A stretch of DNA of 17,749 nucleotides from Nitrospinota bacterium (GTDB taxonomy: Bacteria > Nitrospinota > Nitrospinia > Nitrospinales > VA-1), in contig JADFGI010000011.1 of assembly GCA_022567815.1 (NCBI GenBank), positions 1 to 17,749 on the forward strand, given 5' to 3'. This document shows positions 1 to 5,856 of this stretch, one piece after another. Made by a program: the position numbers and the translations under genes. The stretch's first letter is position 1; each line of letters opens with the position of its first letter. The notes beneath the pieces were generated by a model, which was given only the letters and a program-made list of their open reading frames with translations, searched no databases and had not been told where the DNA came from.

Positions 1-357
1 CTTCGCAGTGGGGGCTGACGTTCGCTTCACTTGTGATATCCCTTCCCTTGTCTTCATGCCCCGAAGGGGTACACGAGCCCCGAAATGCTATAAATCCATC
101 GCTCGTCAATATTGAGTCCAGCGTCACGCTGGCCCCGTTACACGGGGAGGAAGAGTGGGCCTAACGCTACGCGAGGGCCAAAAAATGGTTCATGCCGTGA
201 GCAAACTCGCCCTCCGCGGAGGAGCCAGCGTCACGCTGGACCTGAATGGAAACATCTTTCTCTGCCGGCAAGCATTATCAAGGCAAACGATTATTGCCTG
301 TTGCCCCTACGGCTAGTAGCTACGGGGTAGGAAACCCACTGGTGGGAATCAAAAATT
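1..357 (+). repeat. Palindromic repeat cluster, copy R1 (fills the 5' gene-free stretch)
   Basis: No convincing gene lies here. The stretch is a chain of palindromes and linkers that recur elsewhere in the window. Stems seen: CCAGCGTCACGCTGG at 118-132 and again at 225-239; CCCCGT-TAC-ACGGGG at 133-147; CTCCGCGGAG around 212-221; AGGCAA/TTGCCT at 281-299. Linker 72-117 recurs at 9593-9640. Block 12-117 recurs in reverse orientation at about 13155-13311. The end block ACCCACTGGTGGGAATCA at about 334-351 recurs at 8670-8687 and, reversed with one change, at 5527-5545. The left edge runs out of the window. It overlaps the 3' end of the gene at 349-1188 by a few bases. Confidence 0.8.
197..223 (+). 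repeat. Left arm of an exact 27-bp inverted repeat
   Basis: These 27 bases are the exact reverse complement of 1445-1471, which starts directly after tRNA-Leu. The arm contains the palindrome CTCCGCGGAG and the segment GTGAGCAAACTCGCC. It sits within repeat cluster R1, so it is probably another module of that family. Confidence 0.85.
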
Positions 358-1188
358 GCTCACGGGGACCAGATGGTCGTCGAACAGCGGGCGCACGTCT
401 TCAAATTGAATTCCGGTAATTTTAATGGACTGCCGGACCGGTGGATTTTTATAAACGATATTCCACAACAGGGTTCCCATTTCCTCAATATTTTCTAAAA
501 CCTGTTTGAGTCTGTTTTTCCTGAGCATGTGGAAAACATCCAATCCGAGTGCGTCCCATTTTTTGTTGGCTTTCCGGCAGGTGCGATAAAATTCCAGTTC
601 GCGCTCCACCTGAGGGAGCGATTGGCGGAGCGGATGCGCCTTCGCGGACTGGGGAAACTTACCCTGAAATTGTTTTTCGATACTTCTGGCTTTCCTTCCT
701 GTCAACAGGAATCCGGTGAGTTGGCCGTTCAGTGATCTGAGGATCGTGATGTAATCGGCCACTGGGTCCAGGAGCTCGCCAGACATTTCCTCCGCCAACA
801 GCAAATCAGGATAATCCTTGCGCATGGTTCCGTGGATGCTGTTCAACGTGCTGTAAAGTTCGCGCAGAACAGAGTTCAAGTTGCCCACGGTGACAGGTTC
901 GCCTGGCTTGCGGATTTCCTTGAGGGAGACGACTTCCATCTCTAACGTGCGGGTGGGAGTTTCGACAAAATTAATTTTAGCTATATCGAGGAGTTTGTCG
1001 AAGGTCAAAGGAGAAATGGCCAGGTCGATAGCGAATTCATTCAGCATCCATTGACGGGTTTTTCGGCATTTCGCCACATACCGGAGGATTTCCGCGACCA
1101 ATTCGAGAGGCTCGGACGTCTCCGCCAGTTGGTCAACTTTGGCGCTGTCGCCGAGCAGTTTGGTTAGAATTCTTTTTGGATTGGGCAT
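349..1188 (-). CDS. Hypothetical, mostly helical soluble protein (279 aa)
   Basis: I do not recognise this family. The 279-residue product starts with ATG at 1188. It has no signal peptide or membrane segment and looks predominantly alpha-helical: long amphipathic runs rich in Leu, Glu and Lys (for example residues 90-150 and 195-245), with a shorter, more beta-like C-terminus. No metal-binding or nucleotide-binding motif is visible. There is no clear Shine-Dalgarno sequence upstream, but a TATAAT-like -10 lies 36-41 bases upstream of the start codon. The gene is alone, divergent from tRNA-Leu, and its 3' end runs into the R1 repeat cluster. Codon use looks like that of the housekeeping genes in the window and the reading frame is uninterrupted, so I take it as real, with unknown function. 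Confidence 0.75.
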   Translation of the reverse strand: MPNPKRILTKLLGDSAKVDQLAETSEPLELVAEILRYVAKCRKTRQWMLNEFAIDLAISPLTFDKLLDIAKINFVETPTRTLEMEVVSLKEIRKPGEPVTVGNLNSVLRELYSTLNSIHGTMRKDYPDLLLAEEMSGELLDPVADYITILRSLNGQLTGFLLTGRKARSIEKQFQGKFPQSAKAHPLRQSLPQVERELEFYRTCRKANKKWDALGLDVFHMLRKNRLKQVLENIEEMGTLLWNIVYKNPPVRQSIKITGIQFEDVRPLFDDHLVPVSNF

Positions 1189-1223
1189 AAGACGTAAATT
1201 CTGGGCAAGGTGAAAATTTGAAA

Positions 1224-1229
1224 ATTATA
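1224..1229 (-). promoter_or_regulatory. Putative -10 box for the 279-aa gene
   Basis: A perfect TATAAT is read on the minus strand, 36 bases upstream of the ATG at 1188. No good -35 hexamer is found at 16-18 bases spacing, so this is a half-supported promoter. Confidence 0.35.
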
Positions 1230-1359
1230 ACCTCAAAAGCGGAACAGGTTGCCAGTTGATTTTTCATTAAATCCTGTTACCATTTTCCACCAGTCCGCAC
1301 TGGAAAGTCCAGACGGACCCCGCTTATTCTACTTCCAGATATGCCTTGAACACAAGCCA

Positions 1360-1443
1360 GCCGGGGTGGCGGAATTGGTAGACGCACAGGACTTAAAATC
1401 CTGGGAGGGTAACCTCGTGCCGGTTCGATTCCGGCCCTCGGCA
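1360..1443 (+). tRNA. tRNA-Leu (anticodon UAA)
   Basis: A full class II cloverleaf can be folded. The acceptor stem GCCGGGG pairs with CCTCGGC (one G-T wobble). The anticodon stem CAGGA/TCCTG encloses the loop CTTAAAA with anticodon TAA at 1394-1396. A long variable arm (GGAGGGTAACCTCGT) is typical of tRNA-Leu. The T-arm is GCCGG-TTCGATT-CCGGC and the discriminator base is A1443. CCA is not encoded (the next bases are CTC). A weak upstream promoter may be TGGAAA (1301-1306) with TATTCT (1325-1330). A 27-bp repeat arm starts two bases after the tRNA. Confidence 0.96.
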
Positions 1444-1444
1444 C

Positions 1445-1471
1445 TCCTCCGCGGAGGGCGAGTTTGCTCAC
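1445..1471 (-). repeat. Right arm of the exact 27-bp inverted repeat, abutting tRNA-Leu
   Basis: Exact reverse complement of 197-223. It begins directly downstream of the tRNA-Leu 3' end. Its CTCCGCGGAG core could form a small hairpin at the end of the tRNA transcript, but no T-run follows, so I do not call it a terminator. Confidence 0.85.
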
Positions 1472-1531
1472 GACGGGCAATGTTTCTTGGCTTGGGTTCA
1501 AAATTTTCCAAATAAATAAAAAAAATAAGGG

Positions 1532-1544
1532 GTCAAGTCTTGAC
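1532..1544. repeat. Short perfect palindrome GTCAAG-T-CTTGAC
   Basis: A 6-bp perfect stem with one central base, preceded by AAGGGG. The AAGGGGTCAAGTCTTGAC sequence resembles short repeats I associate with the flanks of REP-associated (Y1) transposase genes in other bacteria, but no such gene is nearby. The surrounding 1472-1660 shows no gene. Confidence 0.4.
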
Positions 1545-1660
1545 TTAGGACAATTCTATTCGACATCGATGATTTCTTGTAATTTTAGCAGGGTCCGGGA
1601 AAGTTTCCGATCCGTTTTTATTTTCATTTTCAACCTGCCCACGGCTCAATGGATGAAATA

Positions 1661-1690
1661 CAAACAAAAAACCCAGTGTTTCCACTGGGT
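1661..1690 (-). terminator. Intrinsic terminator of the CAT-anticodon tRNA
   Basis: On the minus strand an 8-bp perfect stem ACCCAGTG/CACTGGGT with a GAAA tetraloop (1671-1690) is followed directly by TTTTTTGTTTG. It lies 34 bases past the tRNA 3' end. This is a textbook rho-independent terminator; the GAAA loop adds stability. Confidence 0.9.
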
Positions 1691-1724
1691 TATGGTTATT
1701 ATTGGATTTCTTTAAACTATAATT

Positions 1725-1806
<82 letters not shown>

Positions 1807-1864
1807 TTGAATGGGCTATCAACCCGATATGTTAACTTTTTGAATTTACTCAATAGGAGTGAAA

Positions 1865-1893
1865 ATTTTACCTGTTTCAATATTTACTGTCAA
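1865..1893 (-). promoter_or_regulatory. Sigma-70-type promoter for the CAT-anticodon tRNA
   Basis: On the minus strand, TTGACA (1888-1893, consensus) is followed after exactly 17 bases by TAAAAT (1865-1870). The predicted start is near 1858, about 57 bases before the mature tRNA 5' end. It lies in the gap after the metallo-hydrolase gene, so the tRNA is transcribed independently. Confidence 0.8.
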
Positions 1894-1914
1894 TAAAATA
1901 CCTTTGGGAAGAAG

Positions 1915-3300
1915 TCAGGCCTTGCCTTTCCATCGGCGTACATCCTTCATGTATTTTTCCCGGTCCATTTCACTGTTTGGTGGAAAAATCTCGGTCAGCG
2001 GTTGCGGAAATCTTTTGTCACTGGAATAACACTCCGCATGGCCCCGGTCCACCCGATAAATATTTTTGAAGGTCCGATACTGCGCCGCAACGCCGACGAA
2101 ATCCCAGCTGGTTTTCTTCTCGATCAATTTATAGAACTCGGAATAGCTGATGCCTTCATACAGATTGATTTTTCCAAGACTCTTTTTTTGGATGGCGGCG
2201 TCTTCCCCGCCAAAATCGATGCTCCAGATGTCCGATCCGTTTTGACCGAACACTTCCAATTGATAGACCGTTTTCCATTCCACCCAGGTTTGCACGTTCT
2301 CGTTTTCAGTTAGCAAATCCACGAATTGGTTTTCAATAAAATCCGTGACTACCTGTTTTTCCTTTTCCTGCTGGGCGAAATCCGTCGTCAGCGTTCTCAA
2401 TGGCTGAACTTCCAAAACCGGTTTGAATTCGGCCAAGTGGCTGTCATCCTCATGAACGCGAACGAAATCGGAATTTTGCCGCAAAATTTTCACTCCCTGC
2501 GGTGTGATCTCCGCAACGTCTCCAGGAAAATACGTACTGCTATTGATTTCCGGACAAAAGTCGGATAAATCCTTCAAAAACTGATCTTGGGTGGTTGGGA
2601 AGGAGTATCGATTCAAAAATGCGAATTCGTCGCGGTAACGAAACCCGGCGGAACCGGGAACCGCGAACTTGGGTTTTAATGCGCCAGCCACCATGAGAAA
2701 CGAGTTGTATTCCTCAAAAGGCAGTTCCAACGCATTATGAAAGGTAAAATTCCCTTCCAGTAAAGGAAGATAGCGGACATGCGCAAAATCCAACTGGCCA
2801 ACCAGTTGATGGATGTATTGAATGATTTTCGGGATGACAATGGTATCGACCTGATTCCATATCGTCACTTCCCCGTCATGGATGAGCAGACCATGCTCGG
2901 GAAAACAATCCTGTTCATTGAGAGAAGGGGTCGGAGTGAGAGTAAAATCCTTGATCTGCATCGATTCAAAATCTGCAACCACACGCACATTTTTAAATTC
3001 CAGTTCTTTCAAAACATCCAGCAGTATTTCGTCCTGGGGCGCCAGCACAACAACATCGGGCGATAGAATTTTCGTGTTCCTGGCAAGGTGAGCCAGCGTC
3101 CGCACGTCAAAATGATCCTGATGCCTATGCGATATGTTGAGGATATCCACTTGCGGAATTTTATCCCTCTCTAAATCGATGCTGGGACAGTGCACGTTGA
3201 GTTCTTCCCAATGCAATGGGAACAGCACTGGGTCGGATAACAAGGTCGTGTCTTTGGATTGAATCAGAAGGGTCGCGTGTCCAATTAATGTCGTTCTCAT
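1915..3300 (-). CDS. Metallo-beta-lactamase-fold hydrolase (UlaG/NAPE-PLD-like) with C-terminal extension, 461 aa
   Basis: The N-terminus reads MRTTLIGHATLLIQSKDTTL, then LSDPVLF, and at residues 58-63 the metal-binding signature HRHQDH followed by FD. This is the HXHXDH motif of the metallo-beta-lactamase superfamily, in the arrangement seen in UlaG-like and NAPE-PLD-like proteins. A later GD within FPGDVAEITP (around residue 275) may supply another metal ligand. Residues about 290-461 lie beyond a usual 230-270 residue fold and form a separate alpha/beta region I do not recognise. There is no signal peptide, so it is probably cytoplasmic. The substrate cannot be told; the lipid- or sugar-phosphate-related subfamilies are only candidates. 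Start is ATG at 3300, with no strong Shine-Dalgarno. It is monocistronic, with the tRNA promoter following its stop. Confidence 0.85.
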   Translation of the reverse strand: MRTTLIGHATLLIQSKDTTLLSDPVLFPLHWEELNVHCPSIDLERDKIPQVDILNISHRHQDHFDVRTLAHLARNTKILSPDVVVLAPQDEILLDVLKELEFKNVRVVADFESMQIKDFTLTPTPSLNEQDCFPEHGLLIHDGEVTIWNQVDTIVIPKIIQYIHQLVGQLDFAHVRYLPLLEGNFTFHNALELPFEEYNSFLMVAGALKPKFAVPGSAGFRYRDEFAFLNRYSFPTTQDQFLKDLSDFCPEINSSTYFPGDVAEITPQGVKILRQNSDFVRVHEDDSHLAEFKPVLEVQPLRTLTTDFAQQEKEKQVVTDFIENQFVDLLTENENVQTWVEWKTVYQLEVFGQNGSDIWSIDFGGEDAAIQKKSLGKINLYEGISYSEFYKLIEKKTSWDFVGVAAQYRTFKNIYRVDRGHAECYSSDKRFPQPLTEIFPPNSEMDREKYMKDVRRWKGKA

Positions 3301-3648
3301 AGGCTATTCAAAAGGTAGCTGATTTTGCATGAAACCCGTCAAGCTACCCCAATATTGTGGATAACTCAAGGATATTTCCGGCCTATATGGAGAGGATGGG
3401 GAACCGCGATTTATTCCAGGCAGGATATATTGGATTTTCGTTGACTTTACAAGGGGAACGAAGTCAAAATGTTATCCTGATAAAGAGCAATTTTTGTCTT
3501 TCCTTACTTCCTGTCCCCCGGCATCCTGAGTCTGTCGAATGAGGGGGTTGAATTGAGGTGAGGAGAAATTTAAATCTTCTCCCTTATTTTACAATAATCC
3601 AAATAAAACGGTTATATTACCAAAACCTAATTTCTAACGGAACCCATC
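3301..3648. other. Gene-free divergent intergenic region
   Basis: No credible gene. It separates the metallo-hydrolase (-) from the 178-aa gene (+). It holds an inverted repeat GGTAGCT/AGCTACC (3314-3320 and 3342-3348, 21-base gap) close upstream of the hydrolase start, which could be an operator or a hairpin in its leader. A consensus DnaA box TTATCCACA occurs once on the minus strand at 3356-3364. A short repeat lies at 3514-3547. A TATATT (3613-3618) about 30 bases upstream of the 178-aa gene may be its -10. Confidence 0.5.
3514..3547 (+). repeat. Short dispersed-type repeat with CCCCC/GGGGG ends
   Basis: CCCCC at 3515-3519 and GGGGG at 3543-3547 flank CATCCTGAGTCTGTCGAAT. That sequence is nearly the CATCCTGAGCTTGTCGAAG repeat found between genes in many unrelated bacteria. 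This is a single, diverged copy. Confidence 0.45.
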
Positions 3649-4185
3649 ATGGAAGAAACGATAAGCTTTGAGGAAGGCCAACCCTGCCCGGTACAAATCG
3701 AGGGCGATGGCGGCGGTCTTTCCTTTTCACCCAATGGCGACATGCTGTTGATCGGCAGGTTTCCCAATCCATCCAAAGCCCAGATTGAAGCGTGGAGTGG
3801 CAAGTGGCGGGCCAAACTGTGCACCGAATCGGAGTTTCCATCCATCCCCATTTTTGCAGTTGGAAACGAAGAATGGATTTTGGAGACTCCCTGCAATCCC
3901 ACCCAGCAGGAAAAGGAAACGCCGGGGTTTTGCGAAGCCCTCTATCGTAAGGAAAAATACGATATGGCGGCGATTCTGGTGGACTCAATTTCAAACACCA
4001 TCATTAAAATTACAACGGTTCCCTTAGAGGAATTATTCATCGAGCGGCTGGTGATGTCGTGGAATCCCTTCCGCGGTCCCGCAGACGAGTACAGCAAAAC
4101 GTTCACTAATGAACAGTTCAGCGAGCAAGTCAGTAAGATTTTCAAATCCCGTACGCAAAAAGATATCTGGAAGACTTCGTGGTAA
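3649..4185 (+). CDS. Hypothetical soluble protein (178 aa)
   Basis: Not recognised. The 178-residue product has no signal peptide or membrane helix. The N-terminal half is rich in Pro, Gly and Trp with a beta-like pattern (PVQIEGDGGGLSFSPNGDML; EEWILETP). The C-terminal half alternates strand- and helix-like segments (MAAILVDSISNTIIKITTVP, then helices) and ends in TQKDIWKTSW. No catalytic motif is visible. The ATG at 3649 follows GGAACCCATC, a weak ribosome-binding site. It stands alone between two gene-poor regions. The uninterrupted frame and the codon use, which matches the neighbouring genes, argue that it is real. Confidence 0.7.
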   Translation: MEETISFEEGQPCPVQIEGDGGGLSFSPNGDMLLIGRFPNPSKAQIEAWSGKWRAKLCTESEFPSIPIFAVGNEEWILETPCNPTQQEKETPGFCEALYRKEKYDMAAILVDSISNTIIKITTVPLEELFIERLVMSWNPFRGPADEYSKTFTNEQFSEQVSKIFKSRTQKDIWKTSW

Positions 4186-4440
4186 TTGCAAAAGCTAATC
4201 CTTATCTACCGCAATTAATCTTTTCTAATGGAAACTTATTCTTATTTTGAATCAGCAATGGACTGGTTAAAGGTAACCTCCCCTATTGTCGCCTGGATAG
4301 CACTTTTTCTGTCCTTAATAAAAATTAGAACTGCCAAAAAACATATTTGTTAGCCCTTAAACAGGACCGCCGACAACAACCATCCTAAAAGGTTTATATT
4401 ATTGACTCTTATATTCGCCCGGCTAGCCCCTCCGTTCCTC
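4186..4440. other. Gene-poor stretch before the IS-like remnant
   Basis: Little can be supported here. The one item of note is a possible 41-codon ORF at 4228-4353, entered separately. No hairpin or repeat stands out up to about 4440. Confidence 0.5.
4228..4353 (+). CDS. Possible 41-aa single-helix membrane microprotein
   Basis: The ATG at 4228, or the in-frame ATG at 4258, opens a 41- or 31-codon frame. It contains a hydrophobic run SPIVAWIALFLSLI followed by KIRTAKKH and TAG, a plausible single transmembrane helix with a positive cytoplasmic tail. No Shine-Dalgarno sequence is visible and the length is within chance, so confidence is low. It might also be a remnant of a larger gene. Confidence 0.25.
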   Translation: METYSYFESAMDWLKVTSPIVAWIALFLSLIKIRTAKKHIC

Positions 4441-4444
4441 GGAC

Positions 4445-4680
4445 CTTGTCTTTCACATTAAAGTGACAAGCACATCAGATGCGGGGAATGCTCTCCATGA
4501 GTTGGTGCTTTTTATACGGTCGCAGACAGAACACCACGGCTTTAGCCGTGGATGAATGAGTTCTTCGGAAATTCACGCAAGCACAAGCGTTGTGTGAATT
4601 GTCGATCAGCTCCGTTAGGAGCTGTAATGCCGCCAAGCGGCGGCGAAGCCAAAGAACCCCGGCTTTAGCCGGGGGTATCT
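4445..4680 (+). mobile_element. IS200/IS605-like end remnant or omega-RNA-like structured element, no transposase
   Basis: Five stem-loops are packed into 140 bases: CCACGGCT-TT-AGCCGTGG (4534-4551); an 11-bp stem AATTCACGCAA/TTGTGTGAATT (4570-4600); CAGCTCC-GTTA-GGAGCTG (4607-4624); GCCGC-CAA-GCGGC (4629-4641); and CCCCGGCT-TT-AGCCGGGG (4657-4674). The first and last share the core GGCTTTAGCC, the style of terminal hairpin bound by IS200/IS605 Y1 transposases. The same kind of end carries the omega-RNA that guides TnpB. The plus frame through 4440-4554 is open without a start and ends at the TGA after the first hairpin, possibly a decayed TnpB tail. No intact tnpA or tnpB is present. It is either a non-autonomous palindrome-ended element or a decayed insertion. 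Confidence 0.6.
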
Positions 4681-4682
4681 AT

Positions 4683-4701
4683 AAAAGATTGGCAATCTTT
4701 T
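4683..4701. repeat. Perfect 8-bp inverted repeat AAAAGATT-GGC-AATCTTTT
   Basis: The stem is 8 bp with a 3-base loop and ends in TTTT on both strands. It lies right after the IS-like remnant and 79 bases downstream of the brnA stop codon on the other strand. The AT-rich stem makes it a weak terminator candidate for the brnTA transcript. Confidence 0.45.
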
Positions 4702-4779
4702 GGGGCCATAAGGATGGGAAACAATTAAAGATTTTGCAAGAAAAACGTTAATAAATTGCAGACTGTGTAGACATATCTA

Positions 4780-5010
4780 TCACGTGTGACGTTGTACATA
4801 CTCTTCAACAAGATGTCGAATCATTCGTTGATACGGTACTTTATTTTTCTTTGCCTCTTTCTTGAAAAATTCCAGGCTTTCCTTGCTTAAGGCTAAAGTT
4901 ACCTTGGTAGTTTCTTCACGGGGGACCAATTGCGAAGGAGGTGGCAGAAAATCTTTCACCCGCGTAAGCTTTCCAACAGGTTTATCTGAGTATATTGTTT
5001 TCTTTTTCAT
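4780..5010 (-). CDS. brnA: BrnA-like ribbon-helix-helix antitoxin (76 aa)
   Basis: Residues 1-30 are a Lys/Pro-rich linker. The C-terminal half, KVTLALSKESLEFFKKEAKK followed by NKVPYQRMIRHLVEEYVQRH, has the beta-helix-helix pattern of CopG/MetJ-type DNA-binding antitoxins found beside BrnT toxins. I chose ATG at 5010; the upstream TTG at 5046 would add 12 residues with no family support. It overlaps the 3' end of the brnT-like gene by 29 bases, the toxin-first order typical of brnTA. By analogy it would bind and neutralise BrnT and repress the shared promoter. The ribosome-binding site is weak, so translational coupling to the toxin gene is likely. Confidence 0.85.
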   Translation of the reverse strand: MKKKTIYSDKPVGKLTRVKDFLPPPSQLVPREETTKVTLALSKESLEFFKKEAKKNKVPYQRMIRHLVEEYVQRHT

Positions 5011-5272
5011 AGTATTTTGTCCATTTTTTCCAAATACCCGCACCAATGATCCGAATATTAGAACCCCGAGTAGTAAAGCGCACGGTAATCACCTCATCGT
5101 TTACCCTGCCGATACAAAACCAGCGATTCTCATCAGCGCTGTGCTTCTCATCGTGAGCGATAATACGCTTTTCATCGAAAAAAGCGTATTGCGCGGTTTC
5201 AAACTTAACCCCATGCTTCTTCCGGTTAGCCCGAGCTTTTTCATCATCCCATGCAAAAGTATATTTCAGCAT
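4982..5272 (-). CDS. brnT: BrnT-family ribonuclease toxin (96 aa)
   Basis: The sequence FAWDDEKARANRKKHGVKFE near the N-terminus, then DEKHSADENRWFCIGRVNDE, then RFTTRGSNIRIIGAGIWKKW is the BrnT pattern (RelE-like fold, ribosome-independent mRNA cleavage in the studied member). Family members usually read RIISAR in the last motif; here it is RIIGAG, so a normally basic position is lost. I chose ATG at 5272 (MLKYTFAWDD). A GTG at 5305 extends the frame by 11 residues but would lie only about 4 bases after the predicted transcription start. No clear Shine-Dalgarno. It is followed by an overlapping antitoxin gene. It may be active or attenuated. Confidence 0.85.
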   Translation of the reverse strand: MLKYTFAWDDEKARANRKKHGVKFETAQYAFFDEKRIIAHDEKHSADENRWFCIGRVNDEVITVRFTTRGSNIRIIGAGIWKKWTKYYEKENNILR

Positions 5273-5315
5273 GAAAGAGTAATATCGCGGTGCTTCCAGG
5301 ATCACTACAGACTAG

Positions 5316-5358
5316 ATTATACCATTTAAGGATATGTATTTAAGTATGTATTTTTAAG
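5316..5358 (-). promoter_or_regulatory. brnTA promoter with tandem repeat (possible operator)
   Basis: On the minus strand a perfect TATAAT (5316-5321) lies about 44 bases upstream of the chosen brnT start. The -35 at 17 bases spacing is weak (CTTAAA, 5339-5344). On the plus strand two tandem copies, TATGTATTTAAG (5333-5344) and TATGTATTTTTAAG (5345-5358), overlap and extend upstream of this -35. They would be a natural place for BrnA autorepression, but that is inferred from position only. Confidence 0.55.
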
Positions 5359-5370
5359 ACAATATCTACC

Positions 5371-5475
5371 TCACTTCTCATACTCATCATCGCCGAGGTC
5401 TTCTTCCTCATTCACTTCGACGATCCCCTCGACTTCTTCAATCTCTTCTTCAACGCTCGAATTTGAGAGTCCAGA
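5371..5475 (-). pseudogene. Probable 3' fragment of an acidic-tailed protein gene
   Basis: On the minus strand an open frame without a start codon reads SSVEEEIEEVEGIVEVNEEE, then DLGDDEYEK and a TGA stop (5371-5373). Upstream the frame is closed by TAA at about 5477. The biased, repetitive acidic composition and clean stop look like the C-terminal tail of a real protein, cut off from the rest by deletion or rearrangement. The parent protein is not identifiable. Chance cannot be excluded over about 33 codons. Confidence 0.4.
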
Positions 5476-5856
5476 CTTTTATACAAAATGCCCTTTACAA
5501 AAATTTTCCGATAGACCCTTTCTTTTGATTCCCACCAGCGGGTTTCATACCCCGTAGCTTGCTACGGCTTTTAAATAAAAATCCTTGTCGGATACCCCGT
5601 CCGCTTGCGGCGGGGTCGTTCATTGACCCCATTCCTTTTGCCCACACCCAACTGGGGCCACTGTCAGGTGAATACCGTCACAGAACATATATAATCCACA
5701 CCGGATTGATTATTTTTCGCGTTGGGTATATATTCTCCCCTTAAATTCTGCCGCTATTTTCCGGGCTCACCTGGAAATTAATTGTTACACAAGCTGATTT
5801 TCTCAATTGTAATTATCCTTAGTAAGTAAGCCAAGCTTTTCCTATAACTCCAGCTT
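5476..5856. other. Gene-free stretch upstream of the histidine kinase
   Basis: Apart from repeat copy R2 (5526-5628), I see no gene, RNA or clear promoter. The region is AT-rich close to the kinase start; TAATTA-like boxes around 5810 could serve as a -10 but have no convincing -35. Confidence 0.5.
5526..5628 (-). repeat. Palindromic repeat, copy R2 (compact form)
   Basis: Read on the minus strand it runs: block A CAATGAACGACCCCGCCGC, linker GTATCCGACAAGG, then AAAAGCC, a hairpin CCGTAGC-AA-GCTACGG, a short linker and the end block ACCCGCTGGTGGGAATCA. The same blocks in the same order occur at 8484-8690, where a longer palindrome-rich segment replaces the central hairpin. The last two blocks also end copy R1 (about 303-354). 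Confidence 0.85.

Noticed and set aside
112..330. 72-codon plus-strand ORF in the first repeat cluster
   Set aside because: It runs through palindromic repeats (both CCAGCGTCACGCTGG copies), has no protein-like pattern and no ribosome-binding site.
1360..1471. tRNA-Leu as an attachment site for an integrated element
   Set aside because: No duplicated tRNA 3' end is found in the window and no integrase gene is present; the adjacent 27-bp repeat does not include tRNA sequence.
3356..3364. Perfect DnaA box (TTATCCACA, minus strand)
   Set aside because: Only one box is found, with no cluster, no AT-rich unwinding region and no dnaA/dnaN/gidA neighbours; one match is expected by chance or as a local regulatory site.
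3357..3542. 61-codon plus-strand ORF
   Set aside because: No protein features, crosses the dispersed repeat at 3514-3547, and lacks a ribosome-binding site.
4862..5329. 155-codon plus-strand ORF
   Set aside because: It is the antisense shadow of brnT/brnA, which match known families.
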